This document shows, piece after piece, positions 8,967-18,038 of a stretch of 32,351 nt of DNA; positions within the stretch are counted from its first letter, which is position 1; each line of letters opens with the position of its first letter. The stretch is from Chromatiaceae bacterium (GTDB lineage: Bacteria; Pseudomonadota; Gammaproteobacteria; Chromatiales; Chromatiaceae). Made by a program: the position numbers and the translations under genes. The stretch spans positions 1-32,351 of the forward strand of contig PWTO01000276.1 in the NCBI GenBank assembly GCA_003562815.1, read 5' to 3'. The notes beneath the pieces are model-generated. The model ran no database searches, was not told where the DNA came from, and saw nothing but the letters and a program-made list of their open reading frames with translations.

Positions 8967-9908
8967 TTAACCGGGCAGGCCGGAGGGCCGTTCCCGGCGC
9001 AGCCGAGGCTCGATGAAAGCGCGTCGGAATTGATGGCAGGTATCGATCAGCTCACGGCAACTCTTTGGCATGGGAGCGCGTGCGCGTACCATGTGGCTGA
9101 CCAGATCGGTGCTGGATTTTAGGATGCGATTGCCTTCCTGCGCTTCGTGAACCTCTGCCGCTGAGGGCGCCAGCGGCAGATGGGGTTGGATGTTGCGCAA
9201 ACGATCGCCGGCGACGACGAAGGCGGGCCAGACATCGAAGATGGCCGGGTCGGTGCGCAGGATCTCGCATTTGCGCTTGGCGGACTCGCCAAGTTCGGCC
9301 AGCAACGGCGCCAGCCCGCTGACCTGGGTGCTACCCTCGAACGTGGCGGTCAGCGTGGCGGTGATGCGATCGACATCGCGCATGGTCATCGAGATTTTGA
9401 GATAACGGCTGTCATAGAAGGCAGAGATCGGCTGGCTGAAGGCCTTGAATGGCTCCCCCCAGAGTTCGTCGATGCCCTCGTCGCCGCCGCGATGGCGCAC
9501 CATGTGCCCGAGATCCAGGGCTTCGAGCAGGTAGTCCCCACATTCGCGCATGAGGGCGTCGTCGGGCTCGATCTCGACGCCGTCGGCTTGCAGTTCGACC
9601 AGCTTGGTGAAGATGGTCGCGGCGCGGTTGAAGAGCGCACCGGCGAGCATCGCGCCATTGACCCGCTTGCGCTCGGGGTTGGTCTCGGCCTCATAGGCGG
9701 CGCGTGCCTCGGCGAGGCGGATGCCGGGGATGTTGATGCCGTGCTCGACGTGGTTGAACAGGCGCCGGGTCAATGCCTCGATCAAGGCTTTCTTGGCGGC
9801 TAAGGTTTCCGGCGGCGGCTCATAGTATTTGATCCAGTAGCCGTCGTAATGGATGCGGCGTTGGCCCTGCACCTCGGCGATGGTGCCATTTGGGATCTTA
9901 TCGCTCAT
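8967..9908 (-). CDS. Conserved-looking protein of unknown function in ATP-grasp cassette
   Basis: I do not recognise this 313-aa protein. It has no signal peptide, no obvious membrane segment and only scattered cysteines. The N terminus is polar and aromatic (RRIHYDGYWIKYYEPPPE), followed by mostly alpha-helical, charged sequence with a histidine/aspartate-rich patch (LDLGHMVRHRGGDEGIDELWGEPF) and a basic C terminus (RREREPSGLPG-like end, rich in Arg). Codon use looks like that of its neighbours, so it is a genuine gene. It lies 114 bp upstream of the ATP-grasp ligase on the same strand and probably heads a three-gene unit with it and the isoaspartyl peptidase. It could supply a substrate, a scaffold or a partner; nothing in the sequence decides this. 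Confidence 0.75.
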   Translation of the reverse strand: MSDKIPNGTIAEVQGQRRIHYDGYWIKYYEPPPETLAAKKALIEALTRRLFNHVEHGINIPGIRLAEARAAYEAETNPERKRVNGAMLAGALFNRAATIFTKLVELQADGVEIEPDDALMRECGDYLLEALDLGHMVRHRGGDEGIDELWGEPFKAFSQPISAFYDSRYLKISMTMRDVDRITATLTATFEGSTQVSGLAPLLAELGESAKRKCEILRTDPAIFDVWPAFVVAGDRLRNIQPHLPLAPSAAEVHEAQEGNRILKSSTDLVSHMVRARAPMPKSCRELIDTCHQFRRAFIEPRLRRERPSGLPG

Positions 9909-10118
9909 CGTGCTTATCGTGCGCTATGCGTCAGGGCCGGCGTGGCCCGGCGTCGCTTGGCGAGGATCGGCGCTGCCTTGAGTGCTAGGGTGGTGCCATC
10001 GCAGCCTGTATCATCGGCGGTGAAGTATCGCAGCATCGCTCCCCTCGCTGCCAGTGCGCGATGCCCAGTCATAGGCGGTTGTTGATGCCTTCTCTCATCA
10101 TCTTTATGGTGTGCTGCA

Positions 10119-10901
10119 ATGCGATGGTTTGTTGCCAATCTGATGCTCTTCGTTATCATCGGCCTCGCCGCGAGCGTCGCCGTTGCCGATGATCTCGCGC
10201 AGGCCAAGGCGGTCACCGAAGACGGCCCGGCCAGGCGCGCCTTGCCGACACCGCCCAGCGGGCCGGTGCCCACTCGCGCGGCGCTCAAGGCCTTGGTGGA
10301 GCGCACAGCCAAACAGTATGGTGTCGATGTCGCTCTCGTCGATGCGGTGGTGATTGCGGAGTCTGGCTATGATCCCAATGCCGTGTCTCGCGTAGGTGCC
10401 GTCGGGTTGATGCAGGTCATGCCGGAGACGGCGGCCGACTATGGGGTCTACTCGATCGAGGCATTGTTCGACCCCGAAACCAATGTCCGCACTGGCGTGC
10501 GGCATCTGAAACGGCTACTCGGGCAGTTCGGGATCGGCAAGGCGGTGATGGCCTATAACGCTGGCGAGGGTGTCTTGAGCCGCCACAATGGCTTCGTCAC
10601 CTATCCGGAGACGCAACGCTATACCTACCGGGTGTTGACGACCTATCTGCGCGGAAAAGGGGTTGCGCCCTATTCGCCGGAAGCCCATGCGCTGACGGGC
10701 ATCAACCTCAGCCCGGCGATGGCCAAGGCAAGCGGTTCGGCTCATGGTCCGGCTCGCGGTTCGCACCTGATCCAACCGCCACGGCTGCGCTTGCGGATTC
10801 GCCCGACCCTGTCCGATCGCGCCTTGGACCCCGGCTTGCATAGTAGCGGGCCGAACAGCCAGCCCATGTTCAAGCTGCAGCCGCCCCAGCCGATCAACTA
10901 G
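10119..10901 (+). CDS. Lytic transglycosylase (SLT domain), exported
   Basis: 260-aa periplasmic muramidase that cleaves peptidoglycan with formation of 1,6-anhydro-muramic acid. Residues 1-23 form a signal peptide (MRWFVANLMLFVIIGLAASVAVA). The SLT domain spans about residues 55-175: catalytic Glu in VIAESGYDPNAVS (about residue 81), then GAVGLMQVMPETAADYGV, FDPETNVRTGVRHLKRLL and AYNAGEGVL, the four usual blocks. The C-terminal ~85 residues are Pro/Arg/Ser-rich and probably disordered. It resembles the small transglycosylases of gammaproteobacteria rather than Slt70. It is divergent from the 313-aa unknown gene (210-bp gap) and convergent with hoxF. Confidence 0.88.
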   Translation: MRWFVANLMLFVIIGLAASVAVADDLAQAKAVTEDGPARRALPTPPSGPVPTRAALKALVERTAKQYGVDVALVDAVVIAESGYDPNAVSRVGAVGLMQVMPETAADYGVYSIEALFDPETNVRTGVRHLKRLLGQFGIGKAVMAYNAGEGVLSRHNGFVTYPETQRYTYRVLTTYLRGKGVAPYSPEAHALTGINLSPAMAKASGSAHGPARGSHLIQPPRLRLRIRPTLSDRALDPGLHSSGPNSQPMFKLQPPQPIN

Positions 10902-10916
10902 CCGATGACTTGGGCA

Positions 10917-10974
10917 GATCGGTGGGGCGCGCTGCCGGAGCCGGAATGGAGCCGGGGTCAGGCCCCGCCCGATC
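10917..10974. terminator. Hairpin-forming region between convergent transglycosylase and hoxF genes
   Basis: The gap holds a perfect 5-bp stem CGGGG-TCAGG-CCCCG (10953-10967), nested inside a wider inverted repeat in which GATCGG at 10917 pairs with CCGATC at 10969, with flanking G/C runs nearly complementary. No clear T run follows on either strand, so it is a possible bidirectional terminator, not a textbook intrinsic one. Confidence 0.35.
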
Positions 10975-12601
10975 ACCGGCCAGCGAGTTTTTCCTCGTAC
11001 TCGTCGCGGAAGTAGCGCAGCGTGCTCATGACCGGATTCGGCGCGCTTTGGCCGAGTCCGCACAGGCTGGTGGCCCGCACCACCTCGCACAACTCCTCGA
11101 GCAGCGCCAGATCGTCCGGCGTGGCATCGGCCTTCGCGATCTTGTCCAGTAAGGCGTGCATCTGCTGGGTGCCGGTGCGACAGGGCACGCACTTGCCGCA
11201 GGACTCGTCCATGCAGAACTCCATGAAGAAGCGCGCGACATCGACCATGTTCGAGGTCTCGTCCATGACGATCATGCCGCCCGAGCCCATCATGGTGCCG
11301 AGCGTCTTGAGGCTGTCGTAATCGACGCCGATGTCGAGATGCTCGGCCGGCACGCAGCCGCCCGAGGGACCGCCGGTTTGCACCGCCTTGAACGCCTTGC
11401 CGTTGGGGATGCCGCCGCCGATCACCTCGATGATGTCGCGCAGGCGGGTGCCCATCGGCACCTCGATCAGGCCGGTATTCTCGATGGTGCCGGCGAGCGC
11501 GAAGACCTTGGTGCCCTTGGAGCGTTCGGTGCCGATGCTGGCGAACCAGCCGCCGCCCTCGTTGACGATGGGGGCGATGTTGGCATAGGTCTCGACATTG
11601 TTGATCAGCGTGGGCCGCCCGAACAGACCGGATTCGGCCGGATAAGGCGGGCGTGGGCGGGGCTGGCCGCGACCGCCTTCGATCGAGGCCATGAGCGCGG
11701 TTTCCTCGCCACAGACGAAGGCGCCGGCGCCGAGGCGGATCTCGACATCGAAATTGAACTGCGTCTCGCAGATATGATGGCCGAGGAAGCCTTGGCGCTT
11801 GGCCTTGCGGATCGCGGTCTTGAGGCGCTCGACCGCGAGCGGGTACTCGGCGCGCACATAGATGTAGCCCTTGTTGGCGCCGATCGCGTAGGCGGCGATG
11901 GCCATGCCTTCGAGCAGGCGATGCGGGTCCGATTCGAGGATCGCGCGGTCCATGAAGGCGCCTGGATCCCCCTCGTCGGCGTTGCAGATGACGTACTTCT
12001 GCTCGCCCGGCATCTTCGCCACCGTCGACCACTTGAGGCCGGTCGGATAGCCGCCGCCGCCGCGACCGCGCAGGCCGCTGGTGGTGATCTCGGCGATGAC
12101 CTCGGCCGGGGTCATCTCGGAGAGCGCCTGCACCATGGCGCGATAGCCGCCGACGGCGACATAGCCCTTGAAGCTATCGGGATCGATCACGCCAGCGTGC
12201 TCCAACACGATCTTTTGCTGGCGCTGGAAGAAGGGCAAGTCGCTTGGGCAGTGCAGCGCGGCGAGCGTCGCCTCGGCGGCCGCCGGGTTCTGGGTCGCCT
12301 CGATCAGGGCCTCGGCATGATCTGCGGTCACCTCGCGGTAGATGCTGGACGCGTTGAGGTCGGCATCGCGCTCACCGACGCTCACCAAAGGCCCGGCCGA
12401 GCACAGACCCATGCAGCCGACGCCCTTGACACGGCAGTTGTCGGCACCTTTGGCCTCGCGCGCCTTGCGCAGCGCGTCCAACACCGGTTGCGCACCGGTG
12501 GATTGGCAGCTGGCCGCCATGCACACGCGCACCTCTTGGGCCACATCAGCGGCTTCCTCGGTATAGCTGCGGGCCAGTTCGTCGAGTTCGTCGAGGTTCA
12601 T
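10973..12601 (-). CDS. hoxF: Diaphorase subunit HoxF (NADH-binding, FMN and Fe-S)
   Basis: 542-aa flavoprotein homologous to complex I NuoF with an added N-terminal thioredoxin-like [2Fe-2S] domain, the layout of HoxF of bidirectional NiFe hydrogenases and of FdsB. The first domain has VCMAASC and KGVGCMGLC. The NADH/FMN domain shows [14 protein letters not shown] and [14 protein letters not shown]; the C-terminal [4Fe-4S] site is [13 protein letters not shown] with a fourth Cys in SLCGLG. The ATG at 12601 overlaps the hoxE stop (ATGA), so the genes are translationally coupled; the 973-aa ORF in the track merely runs on upstream. Together HoxE and HoxF exchange electrons with NAD(H). No hoxU, hoxY or hoxH follows: the next gene is a convergent transglycosylase. 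Confidence 0.9.
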   Translation of the reverse strand: MNLDELDELARSYTEEAADVAQEVRVCMAASCQSTGAQPVLDALRKAREAKGADNCRVKGVGCMGLCSAGPLVSVGERDADLNASSIYREVTADHAEALIEATQNPAAAEATLAALHCPSDLPFFQRQQKIVLEHAGVIDPDSFKGYVAVGGYRAMVQALSEMTPAEVIAEITTSGLRGRGGGGYPTGLKWSTVAKMPGEQKYVICNADEGDPGAFMDRAILESDPHRLLEGMAIAAYAIGANKGYIYVRAEYPLAVERLKTAIRKAKRQGFLGHHICETQFNFDVEIRLGAGAFVCGEETALMASIEGGRGQPRPRPPYPAESGLFGRPTLINNVETYANIAPIVNEGGGWFASIGTERSKGTKVFALAGTIENTGLIEVPMGTRLRDIIEVIGGGIPNGKAFKAVQTGGPSGGCVPAEHLDIGVDYDSLKTLGTMMGSGGMIVMDETSNMVDVARFFMEFCMDESCGKCVPCRTGTQQMHALLDKIAKADATPDDLALLEELCEVVRATSLCGLGQSAPNPVMSTLRYFRDEYEEKLAGR

Positions 12602-13092
12602 TCGCGGGTCTCCTCCTCGATACGCTCGACCAATTTGTCGGTGCCGAGCTTGCCGATTACGTTGCCATCGATCACCACGGCCGGTGCCAGTCCGCAGGCG
12701 CCCACGCAGCGCGCGGTCATCACCGACAGGGACTTGTCCTCGGTGGTCTCGCCGGGGTTGACGCCGAAGCGTTGCTCGATGCCTTCGATCAAGGCTCCGG
12801 CCCCCTTGATGTAGCAGGCCGTGCCGGTACAGACCACGCAGGTATGCCGGCCCTGGGGCTTGAGCATGAACAGGTGATAAAAGGTCGCGACTCCATAGAC
12901 CTTGCTCAGCGGCAGGTCGAGCGAGTCGGCGACGAAGGTCATGGCGTCGGTGTCGAGGAAGCCGAAGGCATCCTGCACACTGTGGAGGGCTTCGATCAGC
13001 GCATGCTCGGCATAGCCATTGCGCCGCATGGTGGCGTTGACCAGCTTCCAGCGCTTGTCGGTGCTGGGTAGGTCGGGTCGTTGTCTCTGCAT
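12598..13092 (-). CDS. hoxE: Diaphorase subunit HoxE ([2Fe-2S], NuoE-like)
   Basis: 164-aa thioredoxin-fold [2Fe-2S] subunit homologous to NuoE. The four cluster cysteines are in [10 protein letters not shown] (two) and ARCVGACG (two). The block [27 protein letters not shown] matches cyanobacterial-type HoxE better than typical NuoE, which supports the Hox assignment over complex I. It works next to HoxF in moving electrons between NAD(H) and a partner module. An AGGGG lies about eight bases before the ATG. The gene is divergent from pssA across a 211-bp gap that should carry the hoxEF promoter. A formate dehydrogenase FdsG identity is the main alternative but fits less well. Confidence 0.9.
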   Translation of the reverse strand: MQRQRPDLPSTDKRWKLVNATMRRNGYAEHALIEALHSVQDAFGFLDTDAMTFVADSLDLPLSKVYGVATFYHLFMLKPQGRHTCVVCTGTACYIKGAGALIEGIEQRFGVNPGETTEDKSLSVMTARCVGACGLAPAVVIDGNVIGKLGTDKLVERIEEETRE

Positions 13093-13303
13093 GGTTGGCC
13101 CCTGTGTTGAGTGCCTGCGGATGGACCTCGGTCAGTACGGCTTCAGTCTGGCTCGATCGCCGCGCGCCATTAGAACGCGTCTCGCGGCTCAGCTCCAAGC
13201 GAAGAATTGCGACTGGTCGAGGCCCTTCAACTGTGCCAAGGTGGACGTCTATACTGGCCCCGCGCCCAGTGCGACCGCTGGACCTCTGCAAGAGCCGACT
13301 CTC

Positions 13304-14101
13304 ATGGCTGATTCCGATTTCGATGCCGACCCGATTGATCCATCCGCCCCGCTGTCCCCCGCTGGCCGTCGTCGCGGCATCTATCTGTTGCCCAATCTGT
13401 TCACCACAGCGGCCTTGTTCGCGGGATTCTACGCGGTCCTGTCGGCCAATGCAGGGCAGTTCGAGGCCGCCGCCCTGGGCATCTTCGCGGCCATGGTGCT
13501 CGATGGCTTCGATGGGCGCATCGCGCGCATCACGCACACGCAAAGCGATTTCGGCGCGGAGTATGACAGCCTCTCGGATATGGTCGCCTTCGGCGTGGCG
13601 CCGGCGCTGGTCGCCTATGAGTGGGCGCTGTCCGGGTTGGGCAAGCTCGGTTGGCTCGCCGCCTTCATCTATACGGCGGCCGCCGCGCTGCGGCTGGCTA
13701 GGTTCAACACCCAGGTCGGGATCGCCGATAAGCGCTGGTTTCAGGGCCTGCCGAGTCCGGCCGCAGCGGCGATCATTGCCGGTGCCGTCTGGATCGGGAC
13801 CGATAATGGCATCGGCGGCGCGAGCGTCAGTCTGCTCATGGCGCTGCTCACGGCCTGTGGCGGCTTGCTCATGGTGAGCAACTTCCGCTACCACAGCTTC
13901 AAGGTGCTGGACCTGCAGGGGCGGGTGCCCTTCATGTTCGTCGTGCTGCTGATGCTCGGCTTCGCGCTGGTGGTGCTCGACCCACCGGTGTTGCTGTTTT
14001 TGATGGCGTTCGGCTACGCGATTTCCGGGCCCATCTTCACGCTGACTCGGCGGCGTCAGCGTCTGAGCGAAGGGCGACGTCGACGCGGCCGTTCGGGCTA
14101 G
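13304..14101 (+). CDS. pssA: CDP-diacylglycerol-serine O-phosphatidyltransferase
   Basis: Integral membrane enzyme making phosphatidylserine, the precursor of phosphatidylethanolamine, from CDP-diacylglycerol and serine. The CDP-alcohol phosphotransferase signature is complete: DG-x2-AR-x8-G-x3-D-x3-D in [19 protein letters not shown] plus the following SLSD. Several hydrophobic helices follow, and NFRYHSFK near the C-terminal third is typical of the type II/PssA branch. The chosen ATG at 13304 gives 265 aa with a short acidic tail before [14 protein letters not shown]; the longer ORF start at 13019 overlaps hoxE on the other strand and encodes no recognisable sequence. The C terminus is strongly basic ([17 protein letters not shown]). 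Confidence 0.93.
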   Translation: MADSDFDADPIDPSAPLSPAGRRRGIYLLPNLFTTAALFAGFYAVLSANAGQFEAAALGIFAAMVLDGFDGRIARITHTQSDFGAEYDSLSDMVAFGVAPALVAYEWALSGLGKLGWLAAFIYTAAAALRLARFNTQVGIADKRWFQGLPSPAAAAIIAGAVWIGTDNGIGGASVSLLMALLTACGGLLMVSNFRYHSFKVLDLQGRVPFMFVVLLMLGFALVVLDPPVLLFLMAFGYAISGPIFTLTRRRQRLSEGRRRRGRSG

Positions 14102-14241
14102 GTCGTTCGGGCGGGGTAAGGCGCTGCCACAAAAAACCTTATCAGTCCATAAAGGATTTCAACCGATAGGGCTCACTACTCGGGCGTCTAAAGAATTAGA
14201 ATATAACGTCATTCTCCCCGAGGCCAGACGAACCAACGCCC

Positions 14242-17148
14242 ATGAAAGACCCTGCCGTGCAACACGATGCCGAGATCGGCCAGACCGAGGTCAAAGAGAC
14301 CACTTGTTACATGTGCGCTTGCCGCTGCGGTATTCGCGTGCACCTGCGCGATGGCCAGGTTCGCTACATCGAAGGCAACCCGAACCATCCGCTGAACAAG
14401 GGCATCCTCTGCGCCAAAGGCTCCTCCGGCATCATGAAGCAGGTCTCGCCGGCGCGCCTGACCAAGCCGCTGCGCCGCAAGGCCAACGCCAAGCGCGGCG
14501 AGTCGCAGTTCGAGGAGATCTCCTGGGACGAAGCGCTGACGATGCTCAGCGAGCGGCTCGGCCATCTGCGCGCGACCGACCCAAAGAAGTTCGCGCTGTT
14601 CACCGGACGCGACCAGATGCAGGCGCTCACCGGCATGTTCGCCAAGCAATTCGGCACCCCGAATTACGCCGCACATGGTGGCTTCTGCTCGGTGAACATG
14701 GCCACCGGCATGATCTACTCGATCGGCGGCTCGTTCTGGGAGTTTGGCGGGCCGGACCTCGATCGCGCCAAGCTCTTCATCATGATCGGCACCGCCGAGG
14801 ACCATCATTCGAATCCGCTGAAGATGGCGCTCTCGAAGTTCAAGCGCGAGGGCGGGCGCTTCATCGCCATCAATCCGGTGCGCTCCGGCTATGGCGCGAT
14901 CGCCGATGAATGGGTGCCGATCAAGCCTGGCACCGACGGTGCGCTGTTCCTGGCCCTGACCCATGAGATTCTCAAGCTTGGCCTGTTCGATCGCGACTTC
15001 CTGATCCAGTACACCAATGCCGCCGAGCTGGTGATCGACGACCCCGCGCGTGACGATCACGGCATGTTCGTGCGTGACGAGAGCATCGATGTCACCCGCG
15101 GCTGTACCGATCCGCAGGACAAGTTCTGGTGGGATCGCAACCGGGGCGCGGTGCTGACCCATAGCGAGGGCGCCGATCCGCGCTTGCTCGGAGGCTACAC
15201 CATGCCCGATGGCACGCCGGTGAAGACCTCGTTCCAGCTGCTGAAGGAGCGGGTCGAGCCCTATACCCCGGAGTGGGCCGAGAGCATCACCGGGATTGCG
15301 GCCGCGACCATTCGGCGCCTCGCCCATGAGATGGGCGTGATGGCGCGCGATCATAAGATCGAGCTGCCGATCAACTGGACCGACGCCTGGGACAAGGAGC
15401 ACGACCGCGTCACCGGCAATCCGGTCGCCTTCCATGCGATGCGCGGCCTGGCGGCGCACTCCAACGGTTTCCAGACCATTCGCGCGCTCAGCATCCTGAT
15501 GACGGTGCTCGGTACCATCGATCGCCCCGGCGGCTTTCGCCACAAGGCCCCGTTCCCGAAGCCGATCCCACCCTGCCCGAAGCCGCCCCACAGCCCGGAT
15601 GCGGTGCAGCCGAACACCCCGCTCGACGGATTGCCACTGGGCTGGCCGGGCCGGCCCGAGGATCTGTTCGTCGACGACAACGGCGAGCCGGTGCGCATCG
15701 ACAAGGCCTTCTCCTGGGAGTATCCGCTCGCGGCCCATGGCCTGATGCACAATGTCATCACCAATGCCTGGCGCGGCGATCCCTATCGCATCGACACCCT
15801 GTTCCTGTTCATGGCCAACATGGCCTGGAACTCGGCGATGAACACGGTCGAGACGCGCAACATGCTCACCGACCGGGACGAGAACGGCGAGTACAAGATC
15901 CCGTTCCTGGTGGTATGCGACACCTTCGCCTCGGAGACCGTCGCCTTCGCCGATCTGGTGCTGCCCGATACCACCTATCTGGAGCGCCACGATGTGCTCT
16001 CGATGCTCGATCGGCCGATCTCCGAGTTCGATGGGCCAGTGGATTCGGTGCGACTGCCGGTGCTGCCGCCGAAAGGCGAATGCCGTCCGTTCCAGGATGT
16101 GCTGATCGAACTTGGTGCCCGCCTTAACCTGCCTGCGTTCACCAACCAGGATGGCTCGGCGAAGTACAAGAATTACCCGGACTTCGTGGTCAACTATGAA
16201 ACCTCGCCGGGCTCCGGGATCGGCTTCCTCGCCGGCTATCGCGGCAAGCATGGCGACAAGTCCCTGAAGGGCGAGCCGAATCCGAACCAATGGGAGCAGT
16301 ACGCAGCCAATCACTGCGTCTTCCACCATGAGCTGCCGCGCAGCTACCAGTACATGCGCAACTGGAACAAGGGCTATTTGCACTGGGCGCGCGCGCATGG
16401 AATGACGCGCTGGGCCGAGCCGATCACCCTGCACCTCTACTCCGAGGTGCTGCAGCGCTTCCGCGCCGCAGCCCAGGGTAAATGGCCTGGACGCCAGCCG
16501 CCGGAGCGTTATCGCAAGCGCATCGAGACCTTCTTCGATCCGCTGCCGTTTTACTACGATCCGCTCGAGACGCAGCGTGTCGATACCAAACGCTTCCCGC
16601 TCACCGCGCTGACCCAGCGGCCGATGGCGATGTACCACAGCTGGGATAGCCAGAATGCCTGGCTGCGCCAGATCCACAGCCACAACTACCTGTTCGTGAA
16701 TCCGAAGATGGCGATTGCGCAGGACATCAAGGACGGTGACTGGATCTGGGTCGAATCGCACCTCGGCAAGGTCAAGTGCATGTGCCGCTATTCCGAGGCG
16801 GTCGAACCCAGCACGGTCTGGACCTGGAACGCCATCGGCAAGGGGGCCGGCGCCTGGGGCCTGAGCGCAAAGGCGGACGAATCGAAGAAGGGCTTTTTGC
16901 TCAACCACATCATCAGCGAGGAGCTGCCGGTGGTGAGCGCCGATGGCAAGCAGGTTCTCTCCAATTCCGACCCGCTCACCGGACAGGCGGCCTGGTTCGA
17001 TACGCGGGTGCGCATCTACAAGGCCGAGGCGCGCGAAGCGCGGGTCACCGAGCCGCAGTTCCCGCCGATGAAGACGCTGCCGGGCCAGCTCGCGCGCCCG
17101 AAGCAGCGTTGGCAGGCCTATGTGGCCGGTCTCTTTGGCCGTCGATAG
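14242..17148 (+). CDS. soeA: Sulfite:quinone oxidoreductase, molybdopterin subunit SoeA
   Basis: 968-aa catalytic subunit of the DMSO-reductase family. SoeABC oxidises sulfite directly to sulfate in the cytoplasm and passes electrons to the quinone pool in purple sulfur bacteria. An N-terminal [4Fe-4S] motif is C-x2-C-x3-C-x27-C (Cys 22, 25, 29, 57). There is no twin-arginine signal, agreeing with a cytoplasmic site. A likely Mo-ligating Cys is in GGFCSVNMATG (about residue 149). Later come SKFKREGGRFIAINPVRSGYG, ADLVLPDTTYLERHD and the C-terminal molybdopterin-binding domain (SQNAWLRQIHSHNYLFVNP). The soeB and soeC types that follow fix the assignment; polysulfide/thiosulfate reductase is the family alternative. 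A 140-bp AT-richer leader precedes it. Confidence 0.88.
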   Translation: MKDPAVQHDAEIGQTEVKETTCYMCACRCGIRVHLRDGQVRYIEGNPNHPLNKGILCAKGSSGIMKQVSPARLTKPLRRKANAKRGESQFEEISWDEALTMLSERLGHLRATDPKKFALFTGRDQMQALTGMFAKQFGTPNYAAHGGFCSVNMATGMIYSIGGSFWEFGGPDLDRAKLFIMIGTAEDHHSNPLKMALSKFKREGGRFIAINPVRSGYGAIADEWVPIKPGTDGALFLALTHEILKLGLFDRDFLIQYTNAAELVIDDPARDDHGMFVRDESIDVTRGCTDPQDKFWWDRNRGAVLTHSEGADPRLLGGYTMPDGTPVKTSFQLLKERVEPYTPEWAESITGIAAATIRRLAHEMGVMARDHKIELPINWTDAWDKEHDRVTGNPVAFHAMRGLAAHSNGFQTIRALSILMTVLGTIDRPGGFRHKAPFPKPIPPCPKPPHSPDAVQPNTPLDGLPLGWPGRPEDLFVDDNGEPVRIDKAFSWEYPLAAHGLMHNVITNAWRGDPYRIDTLFLFMANMAWNSAMNTVETRNMLTDRDENGEYKIPFLVVCDTFASETVAFADLVLPDTTYLERHDVLSMLDRPISEFDGPVDSVRLPVLPPKGECRPFQDVLIELGARLNLPAFTNQDGSAKYKNYPDFVVNYETSPGSGIGFLAGYRGKHGDKSLKGEPNPNQWEQYAANHCVFHHELPRSYQYMRNWNKGYLHWARAHGMTRWAEPITLHLYSEVLQRFRAAAQGKWPGRQPPERYRKRIETFFDPLPFYYDPLETQRVDTKRFPLTALTQRPMAMYHSWDSQNAWLRQIHSHNYLFVNPKMAIAQDIKDGDWIWVESHLGKVKCMCRYSEAVEPSTVWTWNAIGKGAGAWGLSAKADESKKGFLLNHIISEELPVVSADGKQVLSNSDPLTGQAAWFDTRVRIYKAEAREARVTEPQFPPMKTLPGQLARPKQRWQAYVAGLFGRR

Positions 17149-17276
17149 CCCACGGTGGCCGGCGTCGAGGCGTCGGCCGCTCAATCACACTCGAAACGCG
17201 CGCGGCCCGCATCAACACTGGCCGGCGCGTGCGCCGACTTCAATGCCTCCGGGCCCGCATGACCCGCGATAGACCC

Positions 17277-17999
17277 ATGACTCAACTTGCCCTCGTCATC
17301 GATCTGAATGTCTGCGTTGGCTGCCACGCCTGCGTGACCTCCTGCAAACAGTGGAACACCTCGGGCTGGGCGGGCCCGATGGTGGACGAAAACCCCTACG
17401 ACGCCAATCCGACCGGCACCTTCTTCAATCGCGTCCAGACCTACGAGATCGGCAGCTTTCCAAGCACCGAGACGGTGCACTTCCCGAAGAGCTGCCTGCA
17501 TTGCGAAGATCCGCCTTGCGTGCCGGTGTGCCCGACCGGCGCCTCGTACAAGCGCGAGGATAACGGTGTGGTGCTGGTCGACTACGACAAGTGCATCGGT
17601 TGCAAGTACTGCTCTTGGGCATGCCCTTACGGCGTGCGCGAACTCGACGAGCAGCAACAGGTGATGAAGAAATGCACGCTGTGCATCGACCGCATCGCCG
17701 ACCACACCTTACCCGAGCCCGAGCGCAAGCCGGCGTGCGTGATGGCCTGCCCGACCAATGCCCGGCTCTACGGCGATGTGCACGATCCCGATTCCGAGGT
17801 CTCGGTGGCGATCCGCGAGCGTGGTGGCTATGCGCTGATGCCGGAGTGGGGGACCAATCCGGCGAATCATTACCTGCCGCGCCAAAAGACGCACATGCAT
17901 GTGACCGAGGAGGATCTGCAGCGCTCGGATAACCCGCTGACCAAGGAGGACATCACCGTCTATCAGGGTGAAGAGACCATGGAAGACGTCACTTGGTAA
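17277..17999 (+). CDS. soeB: Sulfite:quinone oxidoreductase, iron-sulfur subunit SoeB
   Basis: 240-aa ferredoxin-like electron transfer subunit carrying sixteen cysteines in four groups: VCVGCHACVTSC, SCLHCEDPPCVPVCPTG, KCIGCKYCSWACPYG and KKCTLC with PACVMACPTNA. These should hold four [4Fe-4S] clusters and form a wire from SoeA to the membrane subunit. The long ORF in the track runs upstream through soeA; the ATG at 17277 begins MTQLALVIDLNVCVGC, the normal family start. An ATG six codons earlier (17259) is possible. The gap to soeA is 128 bp and to soeC 39 bp; all three are one transcription unit by layout. Confidence 0.92.
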   Translation: MTQLALVIDLNVCVGCHACVTSCKQWNTSGWAGPMVDENPYDANPTGTFFNRVQTYEIGSFPSTETVHFPKSCLHCEDPPCVPVCPTGASYKREDNGVVLVDYDKCIGCKYCSWACPYGVRELDEQQQVMKKCTLCIDRIADHTLPEPERKPACVMACPTNARLYGDVHDPDSEVSVAIRERGGYALMPEWGTNPANHYLPRQKTHMHVTEEDLQRSDNPLTKEDITVYQGEETMEDVTW

Positions 18000-18038
18000 C
18001 GCGCGCTTTCGCATTCTGACTCTCGACAGGCAATCCCG

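Noticed and set aside
7716-9122. 468-aa + strand ORF opposite the ATP-grasp gene
   Set aside because: It spans an entire minus-strand gene, the intergenic gap and part of the next gene, and shows no domain; the ATP-grasp motifs on the minus strand are decisive.
11156-12814. 552-aa ORF antisense to hoxF
   Set aside because: Shadow of hoxF/hoxE codon bias; composition is Ala/Gly/Asp/His-rich with no recognisable motif, and the opposite strand carries clear Fe-S and NADH-binding motifs.
12602-13894. Upstream extension of the hoxF ORF to 973 aa
   Set aside because: The extension overlaps hoxE in another frame and pssA on the other strand; the ATGA overlap at 12598-12601 gives a normal HoxF length.
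14102-14241. A sigma-70 promoter for soeABC
   Set aside because: TAGAAT and TATAAC occur in the AT-richer leader, but no acceptable -35 hexamer lies at the right distance, so no promoter is called.
14209-17184. 991-aa ORF antisense to the whole of soeA
   Set aside because: It lies opposite a fully supported molybdoenzyme gene, its translation (His/Arg/Gly/Ala-rich, no family motif) is typical of a GC-rich shadow frame, and it ends and begins just outside soeA.
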